A stretch of 64,000 nt of DNA from Triangularia verruculosa (taxonomy: Eukaryota; Ascomycota; Sordariomycetes; Sordariales; Podosporaceae), in contig MU863877.1 in assembly GCA_033296885.1 (NCBI GenBank), positions 62,001 to 126,000 on the forward strand, written 5' to 3'. Within the stretch, counting starts at the first letter, position 1; every line of letters starts with the position of its first letter. The notes beneath the pieces were generated by a model, which saw only the letters and a program-made list of their open reading frames with translations, made no database searches and had not been told where the DNA came from. Positions 20,294 through 30,950 of this stretch are shown here, in pieces. The position numbers were made by a program, and so were the translations under genes.

Positions 20294-21228
20294 ATGTCGA
20301 CCACCACTACAAAGACCTCCCAAGACCCTGTCTGGCTCGTCACGGGTACCTCTTCCGGCTTCGGTCTTGCCCTGGCCAAGGAAGCCCTTTCACGCTCTCA
20401 CACCGTCATCGCCACCTCCCGTTCGACGTCTTCCACAGGCATGGTCACTCTGGCATCTCTTGGGGCCATCACCCTGGCCTTGGATGTTACGGCCTCTGAC
20501 GATGTCCTCTCGGGCATCATCGCAGAAGCAGCCAGTTTGGTTCCGGGAGGCAGGATCACCCACGTCGTGAACTGTCCCGGTTACATCCTCGAAGGAGCTG
20601 TTGAGGAGACGACCCAGGAGGAGGTGAGGAATGTCTTTGAGACTAATGTTTTCGGCTGTGTCAATGTTGCGAGGGCAGTGGTAGGAAAGTTGAGGGAGAC
20701 GAAGGGTGTGCTGGTAAACCTGGGGAGTCTGGGAAGCTGGTCAAGTGGTGGGGGGTATTCTCTCTGTAAGTCAACGTCATCGAGTACAAGAACAGAAATG
20801 AGACTAACGCGAAAACAGATTGCAGCACGAAATTTGCGGTTTCTGGTTTGACCGAGGGGCTGGCGGATGAGCTGAAGCCATTCGGGATCAGAGTATGCTG
20901 TGTTGAGCCTGGATATACGAGAACCCCATTTTTGGCGGAGGGAGGCGGCCATAGAGCCAAGGCGAAGCGTATGGAGAGATACGATGTGTTGGGGTTTAGA
21001 GAGGGGTTGAACGCTTATAATGGGCAGCAGCCGGGTGATGTGGACAGATGCGCCGTGGCCATGGTTGATGTCCTGACTGGCACTGGAATGGCCGAGGGAA
21101 AGGAAATCCCGGTGAGGTTGGTGTTGGGGTCGGATTGCGTGGAAGTCGTGAGAAACAAGTGCGAGAGCACGCTGAAGCTGGTGGACGAGTGGGAGACTGT
21201 TTCGAAGTATGCGGACGGACAACAGTGA
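20294..21228 (+). CDS. Short-chain dehydrogenase/reductase (classical SDR)
   Basis: Predicted 293 aa from exons 20294-20765 and 20819-21228, with a 53-nt intron (GTAAGT, branch GACTAAC). Rossmann cofactor motif TGTSSGFG at residues 17-24; ATSRS after beta-2 suggests NADP(H) preference. The usual NNAG motif reads NCPG. A Ser-rich strand LVNLGSLGSWSS supplies the catalytic Ser, and the splice creates YCSTK (residues 158-162), the YxxxK catalytic pair. It oxidises or reduces an unknown alcohol/carbonyl substrate. PGYTRTPF follows the family pattern after the active site. The ATG at 20294 was chosen because only the domain follows it. Confidence 0.92.
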
Positions 21229-21929
21229 AAGCCGACCACGTCAGCTTTCTCTTGTGTTCAGTATCAAAGTGTGTGTTTGATAGACGGCCTGGATTCCTGT
21301 TTGACCGTCGGTGTGGACTCTTGTGTTGTCTTGTGTTGTCTTGATAATTGGCGGTGGTTGTCAATGGAGGCCTCGCTGGGCTGCAGAATGGCCGTTGCAG
21401 CGGGGAAAAGTCCGTGCCGTTCTGCCGTCATCGGGCGCTAACGCAGGCCAAGATGCCACTAATATTCAGCGCCTTGCGGGTCTCGACCTTCGCTAGAACG
21501 ACGACGATGGCTTCGTGATGATGACAGCTATAGGCACCCGTGGACAGGAAAGGCTTGAATGTATCTGAGACAGCTTGCATCCCTCCACGAAACAGTGCAC
21601 TCGCAAGGCTTCTAGGTTCGGGAATGACATCTGACAAGCCACAGCTGGCTATGCCCAAAACCCGTAGGATTTTCGTTGTTTAGTGTCCTCAGCTCCTGCT
21701 CAGCTCTCCCACATCCCGCTGCCAACCGTTTTGGCACTGCAAGCTGCGCCTTGGCAGAATTCATCTAAAGTGCCGAGCTCCCGATATGTCTGATTTTTGA
21801 TGGTCAGCAGAGCAGCGAACAGACAGAGTATAAGGTAATAAGCGAATCCCTCGTCAGCATGGAGACGCTTTCCACGACAGCTTCGGCTTTGCCTGACGAC
21901 AAACGCTGTTGTCACTTCTGAAAGTTACA
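21229..21929. other. Intergenic; no gene recognised
   Basis: 3' flank of the SDR gene and promoter/leader of the IQ-motif gene. Short overlapping frames only. Confidence 0.5.
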
Positions 21930-23735
21930 ATGGATGTAGACACAGCAGCAGAGACGACGCCATCGTTGACACATACGCACCGGCCTCGGCTCTCCAAGAC
22001 GGACTCTATCGCATCTGTCCTCTCAGCTCACAGAAACTATTTGGATTCACTTCCGGTGCCCTCCAAAGAGGAGTTTGACCACATAAACAAAATCCAAACC
22101 GAGCGTGAAGCCGAGCAAAAGAAGCAATTCCGTCGAAACCGACGGCAACAAAGCATCGAGCTCGTCAACAGCCGCAGAAACAGTACCATAAGTCAAAATG
22201 GAAGCGTCACCAAGGCTGCCACCGTCATCCAACGGACCTACCGCGGCTACCGGGCCCGCCGAACCCTCGCCGGCCTGGGAATCGACGCCTCAACCCGCTG
22301 GATCCATGCCATAAGAGAAGCCCAATGGCGAGCCCTCACCCGTCCCCGGCCCCGAAGTGAATATCTCGACACCGACAGCCTCTACTCCCCCAGTTTCCTC
22401 TCCCCGTCACTCTCCCCCGGGGACAACAACAGCGACGCAAGCAGCAGTATCATCCTTTCCGGCGCCCGCTCCCCCACCGCTCGTCTCAACTGGAAGAAAG
22501 CCTCCATCATAGCCCGCCGAGCAGGAGGCGACGCCGACGAAAGCTCCTCCAACTCCTCATCTTCATCCTCCTCTTCATCCTCGAGTTCTTCTTCAGACTC
22601 GGACTCCAAAGCCAGAACAAAAGCCTTCAAGCAACGCCGCGCCGAATCCAAAGCCCGCCGCAAAGCCGAGTCCCGCACCATGGGCCTGCAGTACTTTCTA
22701 GAAATGATCGACCACAAGCACCGCTACGGCTCCAACCTGAAGGTCTACCACGAGGAATGGCAGCGCGCCGAAACCCAAGAGAATTTCTTCTACTGGCTCG
22801 ACCACGGCGAGGGCCGGCTCCTTTCCCTCGAAGCCTGCCCCCGGGACGTCTTAGAGCGTGAACAAGTCCGCTACCTCTCCCGAGAAGAGCGACAGGCCTA
22901 TCTCGTAGCCATTGACGAGTCCGGCCGTTTATGCTGGGCCAAAAACGGCGTCCCGATCGACACGACGGAGAAATGGAAGGATAGCATCAACGGCATCGTT
23001 CCAAGTGATGATCCCACCCCAGCTTACGAACCAGCCTCTGAATCCACGACAAATTTCCTAGGGGATTCCGATACGGAGTCATCCAAATCATCATCATCGT
23101 CATCATTAGAACCCCCTTCACCACCACCACCACCGAAAACCTCCAAGAAATCAGCAAGGAGGTTATTCAAAATGTCGCCTACAACAATGCTGAACAAACT
23201 CCTCCGGCACTCCGTCACACCCAACACCTGGATCTTTGTAGCAGACACATCCTTCCGGTTATATGTCGGGATTAAAAACTCTGGCGCGTTCCAGCACAGT
23301 TCCTTTCTCCAGGGGAGCCGCATCTCTGCCGCGGGGCTGATCAAGATCAAGAATGGGAAGTTACACTCGCTCAGCCCGTTGAGCGGGCATTACCGGCCTC
23401 CGGCGAGCAACTTTCGCGCGTTTGTCCAGACGCTGAAGAGGGAGGGCGTGGATATGAGTAAGGTCAGTATCAGCAAGAGCTATGCTGTGCTGGTTGGACT
23501 GGAAGGATACATGAGGGTGAAGAAGAGGGGCAAGGAGATCAAGGGTATGGTGGGGAGGGGGAGGGAGAAGAAGAGAGAGGTGGTCGAGAAGGTTGGTGGG
23601 GGACGTGGTGAGGATGAAGAAGAAAAAAGGGAGAGGAAGGAGGAGAAGGATCATCGGAAGGGGGTGGAGGTTATGGAACAGTTGAGGGTGTTGGAATTGG
23701 GCCGGGAGGTGGACAGTGTGGGAAGGGGTAGTTGA
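21930..23735 (+). CDS. IQ-motif (calmodulin-binding) protein, IQM-like
   Basis: Predicted 601 aa, single exon. One IQ motif, VIQRTYRGYRARR at about residues 99-111, is the classic calmodulin/EF-hand light-chain site. A long poly-Ser/Asp stretch follows (about 210-235). Then comes a conserved-looking domain: YFLEMIDHKHRYG, VYHEEWQRAETQENFFYWLD, CPRDVLEREQVRYLSREER. A second block (WIFVADTSFRLYVGIKNSGAFQHSS to RVKKRGKE) resembles plant IQM and fungal IQ-domain proteins. The last about 80 residues are a charged coiled-coil-like tail. It likely transduces calcium/calmodulin signals. An in-frame non-ATG codon upstream was not used as the start. Confidence 0.85.
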   Translation: MDVDTAAETTPSLTHTHRPRLSKTDSIASVLSAHRNYLDSLPVPSKEEFDHINKIQTEREAEQKKQFRRNRRQQSIELVNSRRNSTISQNGSVTKAATVIQRTYRGYRARRTLAGLGIDASTRWIHAIREAQWRALTRPRPRSEYLDTDSLYSPSFLSPSLSPGDNNSDASSSIILSGARSPTARLNWKKASIIARRAGGDADESSSNSSSSSSSSSSSSSSDSDSKARTKAFKQRRAESKARRKAESRTMGLQYFLEMIDHKHRYGSNLKVYHEEWQRAETQENFFYWLDHGEGRLLSLEACPRDVLEREQVRYLSREERQAYLVAIDESGRLCWAKNGVPIDTTEKWKDSINGIVPSDDPTPAYEPASESTTNFLGDSDTESSKSSSSSSLEPPSPPPPPKTSKKSARRLFKMSPTTMLNKLLRHSVTPNTWIFVADTSFRLYVGIKNSGAFQHSSFLQGSRISAAGLIKIKNGKLHSLSPLSGHYRPPASNFRAFVQTLKREGVDMSKVSISKSYAVLVGLEGYMRVKKRGKEIKGMVGRGREKKREVVEKVGGGRGEDEEEKRERKEEKDHRKGVEVMEQLRVLELGREVDSVGRGS

Positions 23736-26700
23736 GTAGATGTTGGTTGTGAGGCTATGAGATGAGTGAAGTGGATGTAATACATACATAAACATAAATA
23801 GTCTAGTAAGTTTACGATCTGCCAGAGAGATAGACAACGTGATTTGAGTGATGGAGCAAGATTGAAGACGTAAAAGTGGGATGGCTAAACTGAGATCATA
23901 GTAGAAATTAATCACAGAAGTAGTACAAGGCAGTCAGCCAAGTCTAAACATGTCCAAAGTGTTAATTTTCTTTTTATTTCTTAGGATACCTGTTCTCATC
24001 AAGCGAAGATAGTAAGATCCACTTCTGTGTATACTCTTTGGTCTGCTCATACCTAAACAGTCCAGGAAAAAGCTACAGAACCGCCAAATGCCACGGCTAG
24101 ATTTACCTCACACGAACCAAAGAGCAACCCCTTTAGGACGGTCTGCCCTCAGCGGAGCCACAGGTTCAACAGGTGACGATTTACTGCACAGATTTTTGAG
24201 GCAAACTCGCTGATGAGCCTGCCGCGCTAGCATAATGTAGTACTTATAGTAGTTATATTAGGTACCTAGTGCCTACCTAGTTGCTCTTTTACGCAGTTGT
24301 CTATCTCCAGGATGAGGAAGGTCATGCATGCATTCTTTGAACCATTTCACTCACCGTAGGCGTGGAAGGAAAGCAGGACTAATCGCCACTGGGTATCCAC
24401 AATGACATGTTTAGTATGATGATATTGACAGTCATATTCGACTCCCCAGCAGCAAGGTAGGTAACCATTCTTCTTGCAAGTGGTGGTCAATATACCCCTA
24501 TTTACCCATTTCCCACTGCTTCTTAACTTCCCGGCCATGAGGGTATACATTTCAGAAGACAAAGGGGTTTTGCATCACCATTCAATTTGAATTACAACGA
24601 TGCAAAGGCTTAAAAGCCTCCTGTAGGAAGCATGCTAGGAATGGATTCTATGTCAGACCTCTCGGGCCCGCTATGTAGGTAGACGGCCCACAGTGAGTTC
24701 CTCTTTGTATGGTTGCTCTTGGATTTGAATCAAAGCTTTGTGGTTTTTGGCCTTTGCAGTTCTTTGGCTTGAAAACTGCCCAGCACTGCTTTCACCAAGT
24801 TCCAGTGCCCTGCCCAAGATTCCCATATATGCTGCATTTCGCTATATCTCTTGTAGCTACCAGCTCATCCTACCTTATCACAACATTGCGCTGAGGTGGT
24901 AGCTTCTACAGTCGACCATATTTGACGCAAAGAACTTGTTAGAACACACAGTGCTCTAGCTGTCAAACCGACCGCAGTGAAAGCATAATTGCTTCCAGAC
25001 TGCACAAGCCAAACCTCTCCCCAGCCAACCCAACCTCCTTACACCTCTCCATAACTTCACCCCACCCCCTTCTCCAGAGCCACAACCAACAAATGCTTCG
25101 GCTCCGGGCTGTTGTCTTCTCTTCCAAACCTCCGTCTTCAATGTATACCAACCGGATGCCATCCCCCATCACCCTCTCACCAACCGGTCGAAACCACTCT
25201 CCTCCAAACCCCCTGTACTGCTAAAAGCCCATCTCACCACCCTTCTTTTCTCACCACTAACCATCCGATGCCCCCATATCCCCCATCCGCCTCCCGTCAG
25301 CCCCATTGCCTCTGTGGGGTAACATGCGAACTCGCCGGTCTCAAATACCTAGGGTTTGCATGGAATCGCTGTAAGGCTGTCAGTTGGCTGTTGGTCTCCA
25401 TAGGTCAACGACGATATACTCGAACTGCTACCCCCTTGTAAGATATATTTTAGTCTGCCATATCGTGAAAAACCCCTTCAGCCTTATCCGTCACCCTGGG
25501 AAGTCCTGTAGCCAACTTCAAGCCACCTACACAGCTTCAATCAACTTTCTTCAGCTCTTATCGACTGTCGTGAGCAAACATGACATATAACATGCAACCT
25601 CTTGCATATGAGCATCTTGTTTGCTTTCACCGACCGAAAAAACGTAGCTTGCTGACGCCGTACGATTTGAGTATCAACCACGCATGTAGTTTGTCTCCGA
25701 GCCTCGTCGGGAAATCAATCTCAACCCGGCGACCGGGGCGGTAGCTTTCGTCGGCATGACCTCGTTGGCTCTATCGGCAGACAGCTTTGATTTCCAGTGT
25801 TTACCGGCATCTCCTCTAACAATCGGGATGTGGCCGGAGAAGGGTGTGTCTGTATCGTGGCTGCCTGCCGAGCCAACACAGTGTGGCGTCCCTTGTGGCG
25901 TCCCTCACATCTCACGAACGAGGCTGTGTAACATATTTACCTACTGAAGAATTTTATCCCCTCCCTTCACCCCCACCTTCAACACCTATATAAAAAAAAG
26001 GATGTGGCTTGCTGTCGTGGCACCATCGCTTGATGGTGTCCTGGTCGGTGGGACTGTCGTGGCTTGACTAGAAACAACAAACTGTGGCTTGCTTGCCTGT
26101 TCAGTAGGTCTCATCCAAACATGTTCATTGAATTCGACCGGAATTATGCCCGGGACCCGGAGCGCATACACCAGCATCCGCCCATCATCCATAACGATGG
26201 GTGATGTACAACTCAACCCAACATAAAAAGCAAGGATTGTAAGACAAGCGGTTAAGCATCTCGTGCGCGATGATGGGACAATGACTTCCACCTGACAAAC
26301 CGTATCACCCCTAACCTTCCGGGTAGGGGAAGCAAGACAGTGTCCGCTTGCAAATCCCGCCTCAACACCACCATCGGATGTCGACCCCAGCCAAAACATC
26401 CAGTGACGAACCACCTACCTATCCCCAAATCACTGACCGATGCCGCCGGCGGTGTGATGTACAACGGGTACTTACATTACCTCCGGGGGCTGACTGAGAC
26501 CCCTATGCGCCAGCACTGTGGTGTAGCCATAGGGTATGGTGGAATATCCGTGGGTACGAATGAGAGGTATGTTTTTCATTCCCGAGAACGAGACCAGTGA
26601 TAAAAGAAGCAACTCAGGTCTAGAATCCTACGCATCAAATCGGTCTCAGTCACCTTAGGTAAAAGTCCCGAGTCAGGGAATGAGCTAATGCCGCCGAGGT

Positions 26701-28381
26701 CCCAAAAGTCCCATACCAGCATAATCGGCGGTTCCCAAAACCTCCCCCGGACAATGCCATGATTCGTAGGAAACCAAAGAAAGGCTAGCCAGATGTGACG
26801 CCGAGCGTCAAAGTCGCAGTAGAAGAAGAAACTAGGGTACTAGTAGCTTGTCGATTAGCGTTCCATGCTTGTACCATAGCTGCCTCCTGGATGCATGATC
26901 GCAACCAATCACAACCCCAACGTCAACATCACCTCGTTCGCGGGGCTTCGGGCTTTCTCATCATCCCTCAACACACACGCACACAGCGCAGTAATTAGTC
27001 TTTGTCGACGTGAGCCGGAGGGGTAGCTGCATGGTGCCCTTCCCCTTGTCCTTCGCTTAATCATCTCAACACGAATCTGTAAAACAAGTAGCATGGGAGG
27101 AGGGTGGGATATGCATGAGAAGAAACTTTCCCAAAAAAGAAAGCAGAATCATGTCCCTTATCTCGCCATTCTTTTCTCTCCTGTGGGTGTGCCATCACAC
27201 GCCACCCACCATCATGGAAATCTTGCCTATTCGAAAAGTTGCGCATCAATGATCGCTTTCCTCCATGGGGAAAATCAAAGGAAATGCCAAAATGCTGTTT
27301 TAAGCCCGTGGCTGCTTCTCTCTGCAACACCTACCCCCCACCCCCCTACTAGCCCTTGACGCATTACGTACCTTTCCCTTCCCCAAAAAACCAATCCAAA
27401 ATATCCTCCAGCCCCCAAAACCCCTGTGGTATAAAACTTTGCCGGCACCGCAGGTAGCGACGATCTCAAAAAAGAAAACGGGTATTAGCGGCTTCTTCTC
27501 ATCTCTTACCAGTTCCCAAAAAGAAAGCGGTGTGATAGCTACCTCTAGACGGGCACCAGCAACTACCCGTCCGTCCAACTTCACACTCATATCCGAAGCA
27601 AACCAGTACTTGAGGGTTACTAGGGTCTGAGCGATCTTTCTCGATAGCCCTTCCGCTTCGTGAGAGAGTGTTGCGAAAACGACCAACCCCGCACTGCTCA
27701 CACGCCCGCTCAAGTAGTTGTTATTATCAAAAAGAAAATCTCCCCCTTCCTTGCTTGTTCCCTCGGGGTCACCTCCCAAACTATAAACCCTAACCCAGCC
27801 TTCCCAAAAACCCAAACCCCCTTGTTCCCTGTCCCTTGTTCCACCCGTCCCCTCGGGACCCGGGGGGATCGTCTGATCTGCCGGGAACACATGCAAAAGC
27901 ACCTGCACAGACCGTTATACTAATCACATACTAGATACTACCTAGGTAGTGTACAGAAAACCCACAACAACAACAACAACAACAACAACAACACCTCATG
28001 TGTCAAAGCATCCATCCCATCCATCACTACTATAGGCTGAGATGTAAAAAAGAAATGTGATAGAGGAAAAAAACGTCCTCCAGACTACCTATTTGCGGTG
28101 GATCGCACAGTAACAGCGCAGCCAGCACACCACCAGCAACACGGGCGGGCGCCGGGCGTCTGCCCACATCGGGGAAGGATGTGTCGTGATAGCTGCACAC
28201 TAATATCCTACCTACCTACCTACCTAACCTACCTTACTAATAATAAGTGTGTGTCAAGTGATGAAAAAGTTGGGAGGGGAAAAAAAAAAAAAAACCATCT
28301 CCTGCTTGCTGCTGCCACATCATCTCACTCCCCCTTTCTAAACAGGTGCCTCCACTACACCCTCCTCCTCCTCTTCTACCC
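23736..28381. other. Gene-poor intergenic region
   Basis: No supportable gene in about 4.6 kb. Open frames are short, overlap on both strands and lack motifs. The longest (27908-27300, minus, 202 codons) begins at a non-ATG codon and has no family features. A (CAA)n microsatellite occurs at about 27964-27993 and CTAC tetranucleotide repeats near 28208-28235. No repeat-transposon structure was recognised. Confidence 0.5.
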
Positions 28382-28530
28382 GGGGGGGGGGGGGGGGCNN
28401 NNNNNNNNCACTTAACCCCCAACCCCCCCCCCCCCCCACCCCAAAACCCCCACCCCCCCCCCCCCCCCCACCACCACCCCCCCCCCCCCCCCCCCCACCC
28501 CCCACCCCCCCCCCCCCCCCCCCCCCCCCC
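28382..28530. other. Assembly gap (10 N) embedded in poly-G/poly-C
   Basis: A run of 16 G (28382-28397) leads into 10 N (28399-28408), followed by about 120 bases of C homopolymers broken by occasional A. This pattern is typical of low-quality read ends joined across a scaffold gap and is probably not genomic. Confidence 0.85.
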
Positions 28531-29579
28531 ATGCAAAGTAAAACAGATTCCGTGTGGTTGCAATTGCCCACCGACGGGGAAGCAACCTCCCAGCTTCCGC
28601 GGCAGGTTGGCTGCCCGTCGGTTGGTTGAGTACCATTACGCAACCTGGAACACCAAGAAGTCGGCTGCCTGCCCCGTGCCTTGATCGAAAAACACATACA
28701 CGCATGCCATGCCATGCCATATGCCATATGCCATCGAAATCCTTCCCACTTCCCACGGGCTAGCTAGCCCACTTCCCGGTGTACACTAGCTTCCCACATC
28801 CGATAACACATCCCTGACTAAACTGTAACATGCGTTTCTGGAAAAAAGCCCTTGGAAAGAAGTGATGTCATACACACATACCTGACTTACCTACCTATTT
28901 ACCTAACCACAGACACAAATTCCCCACGCAGCCCAAATGTCTTACCTCAACTAAGCCCTTCTGGGCTTTGACTGCAGCACACACCCAAATCACAAGCCAA
29001 AAGGTATGTGCTGAAGAACCAAAAGGGGGGTGGGGGAGGGAAGGGGAAAATCTGATTTCTGATAAACCCCCGCTCCAAGTGCCCCATGAGACGATAGTGT
29101 CCGTCGTCGGAGAGATCCCTTTAAGGAAAGCCGAGCAAGACTCTTATTGGGAAATCGTCAATTCAACTACCATCCCACCGAGACATGTCAATGCCGTGAC
29201 CATGCTCACCGAGACAGGACAAATCCCACAAGTGCCTTTGTTTGCTGGCAGCAGAGTTAATTGGTGGGCTGCTTAATGCAGAGCCGTCTGATATGCCAGC
29301 TTCTGAGCAAGCAGAGTAAAAAACAACAAGAAATCAAAAGAATTTGCGCCCCCTTTCTCCCTTTTTTCTTTTTTGACCGCCCACCCCACCTGACATGAAG
29401 TATATAGCCTTTTTCCGTTTTCATTTTCACCGCAAATGACTAAAAAGCAATGCAGACACCGTGTGCCGGGTTTTTTGGGCTCCTTCCAATGCACAGCAGT
29501 TCGTCCTGACGACATGAAATGATATTAGAAGAGAAGAAAACACCCAAGACGCAGGAGAATAGTGCAAGCCAACTCCAAT
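28531..29579. other. Intergenic; 3' flank of the dioxygenase gene
   Basis: No gene recognised. A short repeat of CATGC/CATATG units lies near 28705-28735. The sequence just beyond the gap is the first reliable unique DNA. Confidence 0.5.
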
Positions 29580-30950
29580 CTAGTTGGGTTGGGAGCGAAG
29601 AGGGAAAAAGAAGTCGGGCATGGGCTCCAGGTGCCAATGCTTGGTGCCCTGCTGCTTGAAGGCGCGTTCCCATTCATTCTCCAGTGCGGCAGGGATGGTC
29701 CAGCCGTGCTGAGCGCTGCGAAGGCGCATGCGGACGAGGTGGCGCCTCTCGGTGGGACCGTCAACGAAGCCTTCGCGGCGGTGAAGGACTGCCAAGTTAT
29801 TGATGAAGTGAATGTCTCCGGCCTGGGTCTGAATGTGCATCTCCGTAGCCCGGGCCATCGACTCAATGGCATCTAAAGCCTCCATCTGGCGGCTGGTCAC
29901 GGATGGAAGGTTCTTTGATCGGGGATGAGCTTCGTTGCCGATAAGTGCAGCGCGACCAAAGTTGATAATCAAGTTGTTGTCCTGGAAGAACAGGACCGGC
30001 CGGCACTGAAAGCGAGGGCTACAGATAGACATGATGGTCAGCTATGAGATACCCCCCAAACGACCGTCCAGTCAAAAGCAACAACTTACAGGGCAAATGG
30101 CCAATCAGAGCGAGCCAGGGTGCGAACGACATCGGGGCGAGTTGCCGCAAGGACATTGTAGATCGTGTGGGCCGAAGCGATGATGCACTTTCCACCAGAC
30201 GCCGCTGTGCTGCGAGTCTGCCAGCTGACGATATCACCAGCTTCTTCATTGTGGAACGTCTAACAAAGGTCAGCAAGGCACCAGACGCAGAAAAGAAAAC
30301 CAGGGCGCGCTCACAATCGACTTGGTTGAGTGGCGGTGGTGCTCGGCCGCCAGCTTGGTGCTGTTATCAGCGACGATGTGAACTGCGATATCAGGTCAGT
30401 GGATGGCAATTCCCAAACCCAGGTGACCCATGTGACGCATACCTAACATGTTGCCGCGTTTGTCCTGGCGACCGCGCTGCTCAGCGATGTACGACGTAAG
30501 CCCGAGGTAGATCAGACTGTGATCCTCGACCGAATAGGAAGCAGGGTTGAGGCCTCGGATGACAGAGAAACCCTTGCCGTGGTGGACGTCGCGGCAGACC
30601 TGCCCAAGCTTCACGGCAAGGTTGGGGAGAGGGAAGTTGGCCGGTCCAACTTGGTTGCCATCAAGGTCAAGGGCTACAAAGGTGTGAGTACGGTGGCTTC
30701 CACAGGCAGCAGAGACACATTGGCAAGACTCACTCTTGAAGTGGACAACTGCCGCATTGATCTCGGCAACCTCATCCTCGGTGAGGTGAAGGATGTAGTC
30801 GGAAGAGCTGGCCAGCGAGGCTCCGGTCCATGCCAACTTGCTAGCGAGGTGAGAAGGGAATCCTGACGGGAGGGCCGGGAGGCTGGGTGCAACAGTGCCG
30901 GTGATTGGGGCAGTAGCCGCGACGAGGGGTCCGGAGATGATGGCAGACAT
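29580..30950 (-). CDS. TauD/TfdA-family Fe(II)/2-oxoglutarate dioxygenase-like protein
   Basis: Predicted 374 aa from five exons: 30950-30734, 30673-30443, 30382-30315, 30259-30090 and 30018-29580. All junctions have GT-AG ends, GTGAGT/GTATGC/GTGAGC/GTAAGT donors and consistent phase. Family marks: GKGFSVIRGL; the metal-site region TFHNEEAGDIVSWQTRS; ASAHTIYNVLAATRPDVV; GDIHFINNLAVLHRRE with the distal His; and the 2-oxoglutarate-binding Arg in RRHLVRMRLR. The usual HTD iron motif appears as HNE, which keeps His and an acidic ligand. The substrate is unknown and no pathway genes are adjacent. No signal peptide. Confidence 0.88.

Noticed and set aside
27300..27908. Minus-strand open frame of 202 codons
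   Set aside because: It begins at a GTG, has no family motif, no splice partners and a patchy composition; probably chance in low-stop sequence.
28237..28756. Glycine- or proline-rich frames crossing the N gap
   Set aside because: They run through artefactual homopolymers and ambiguous bases.
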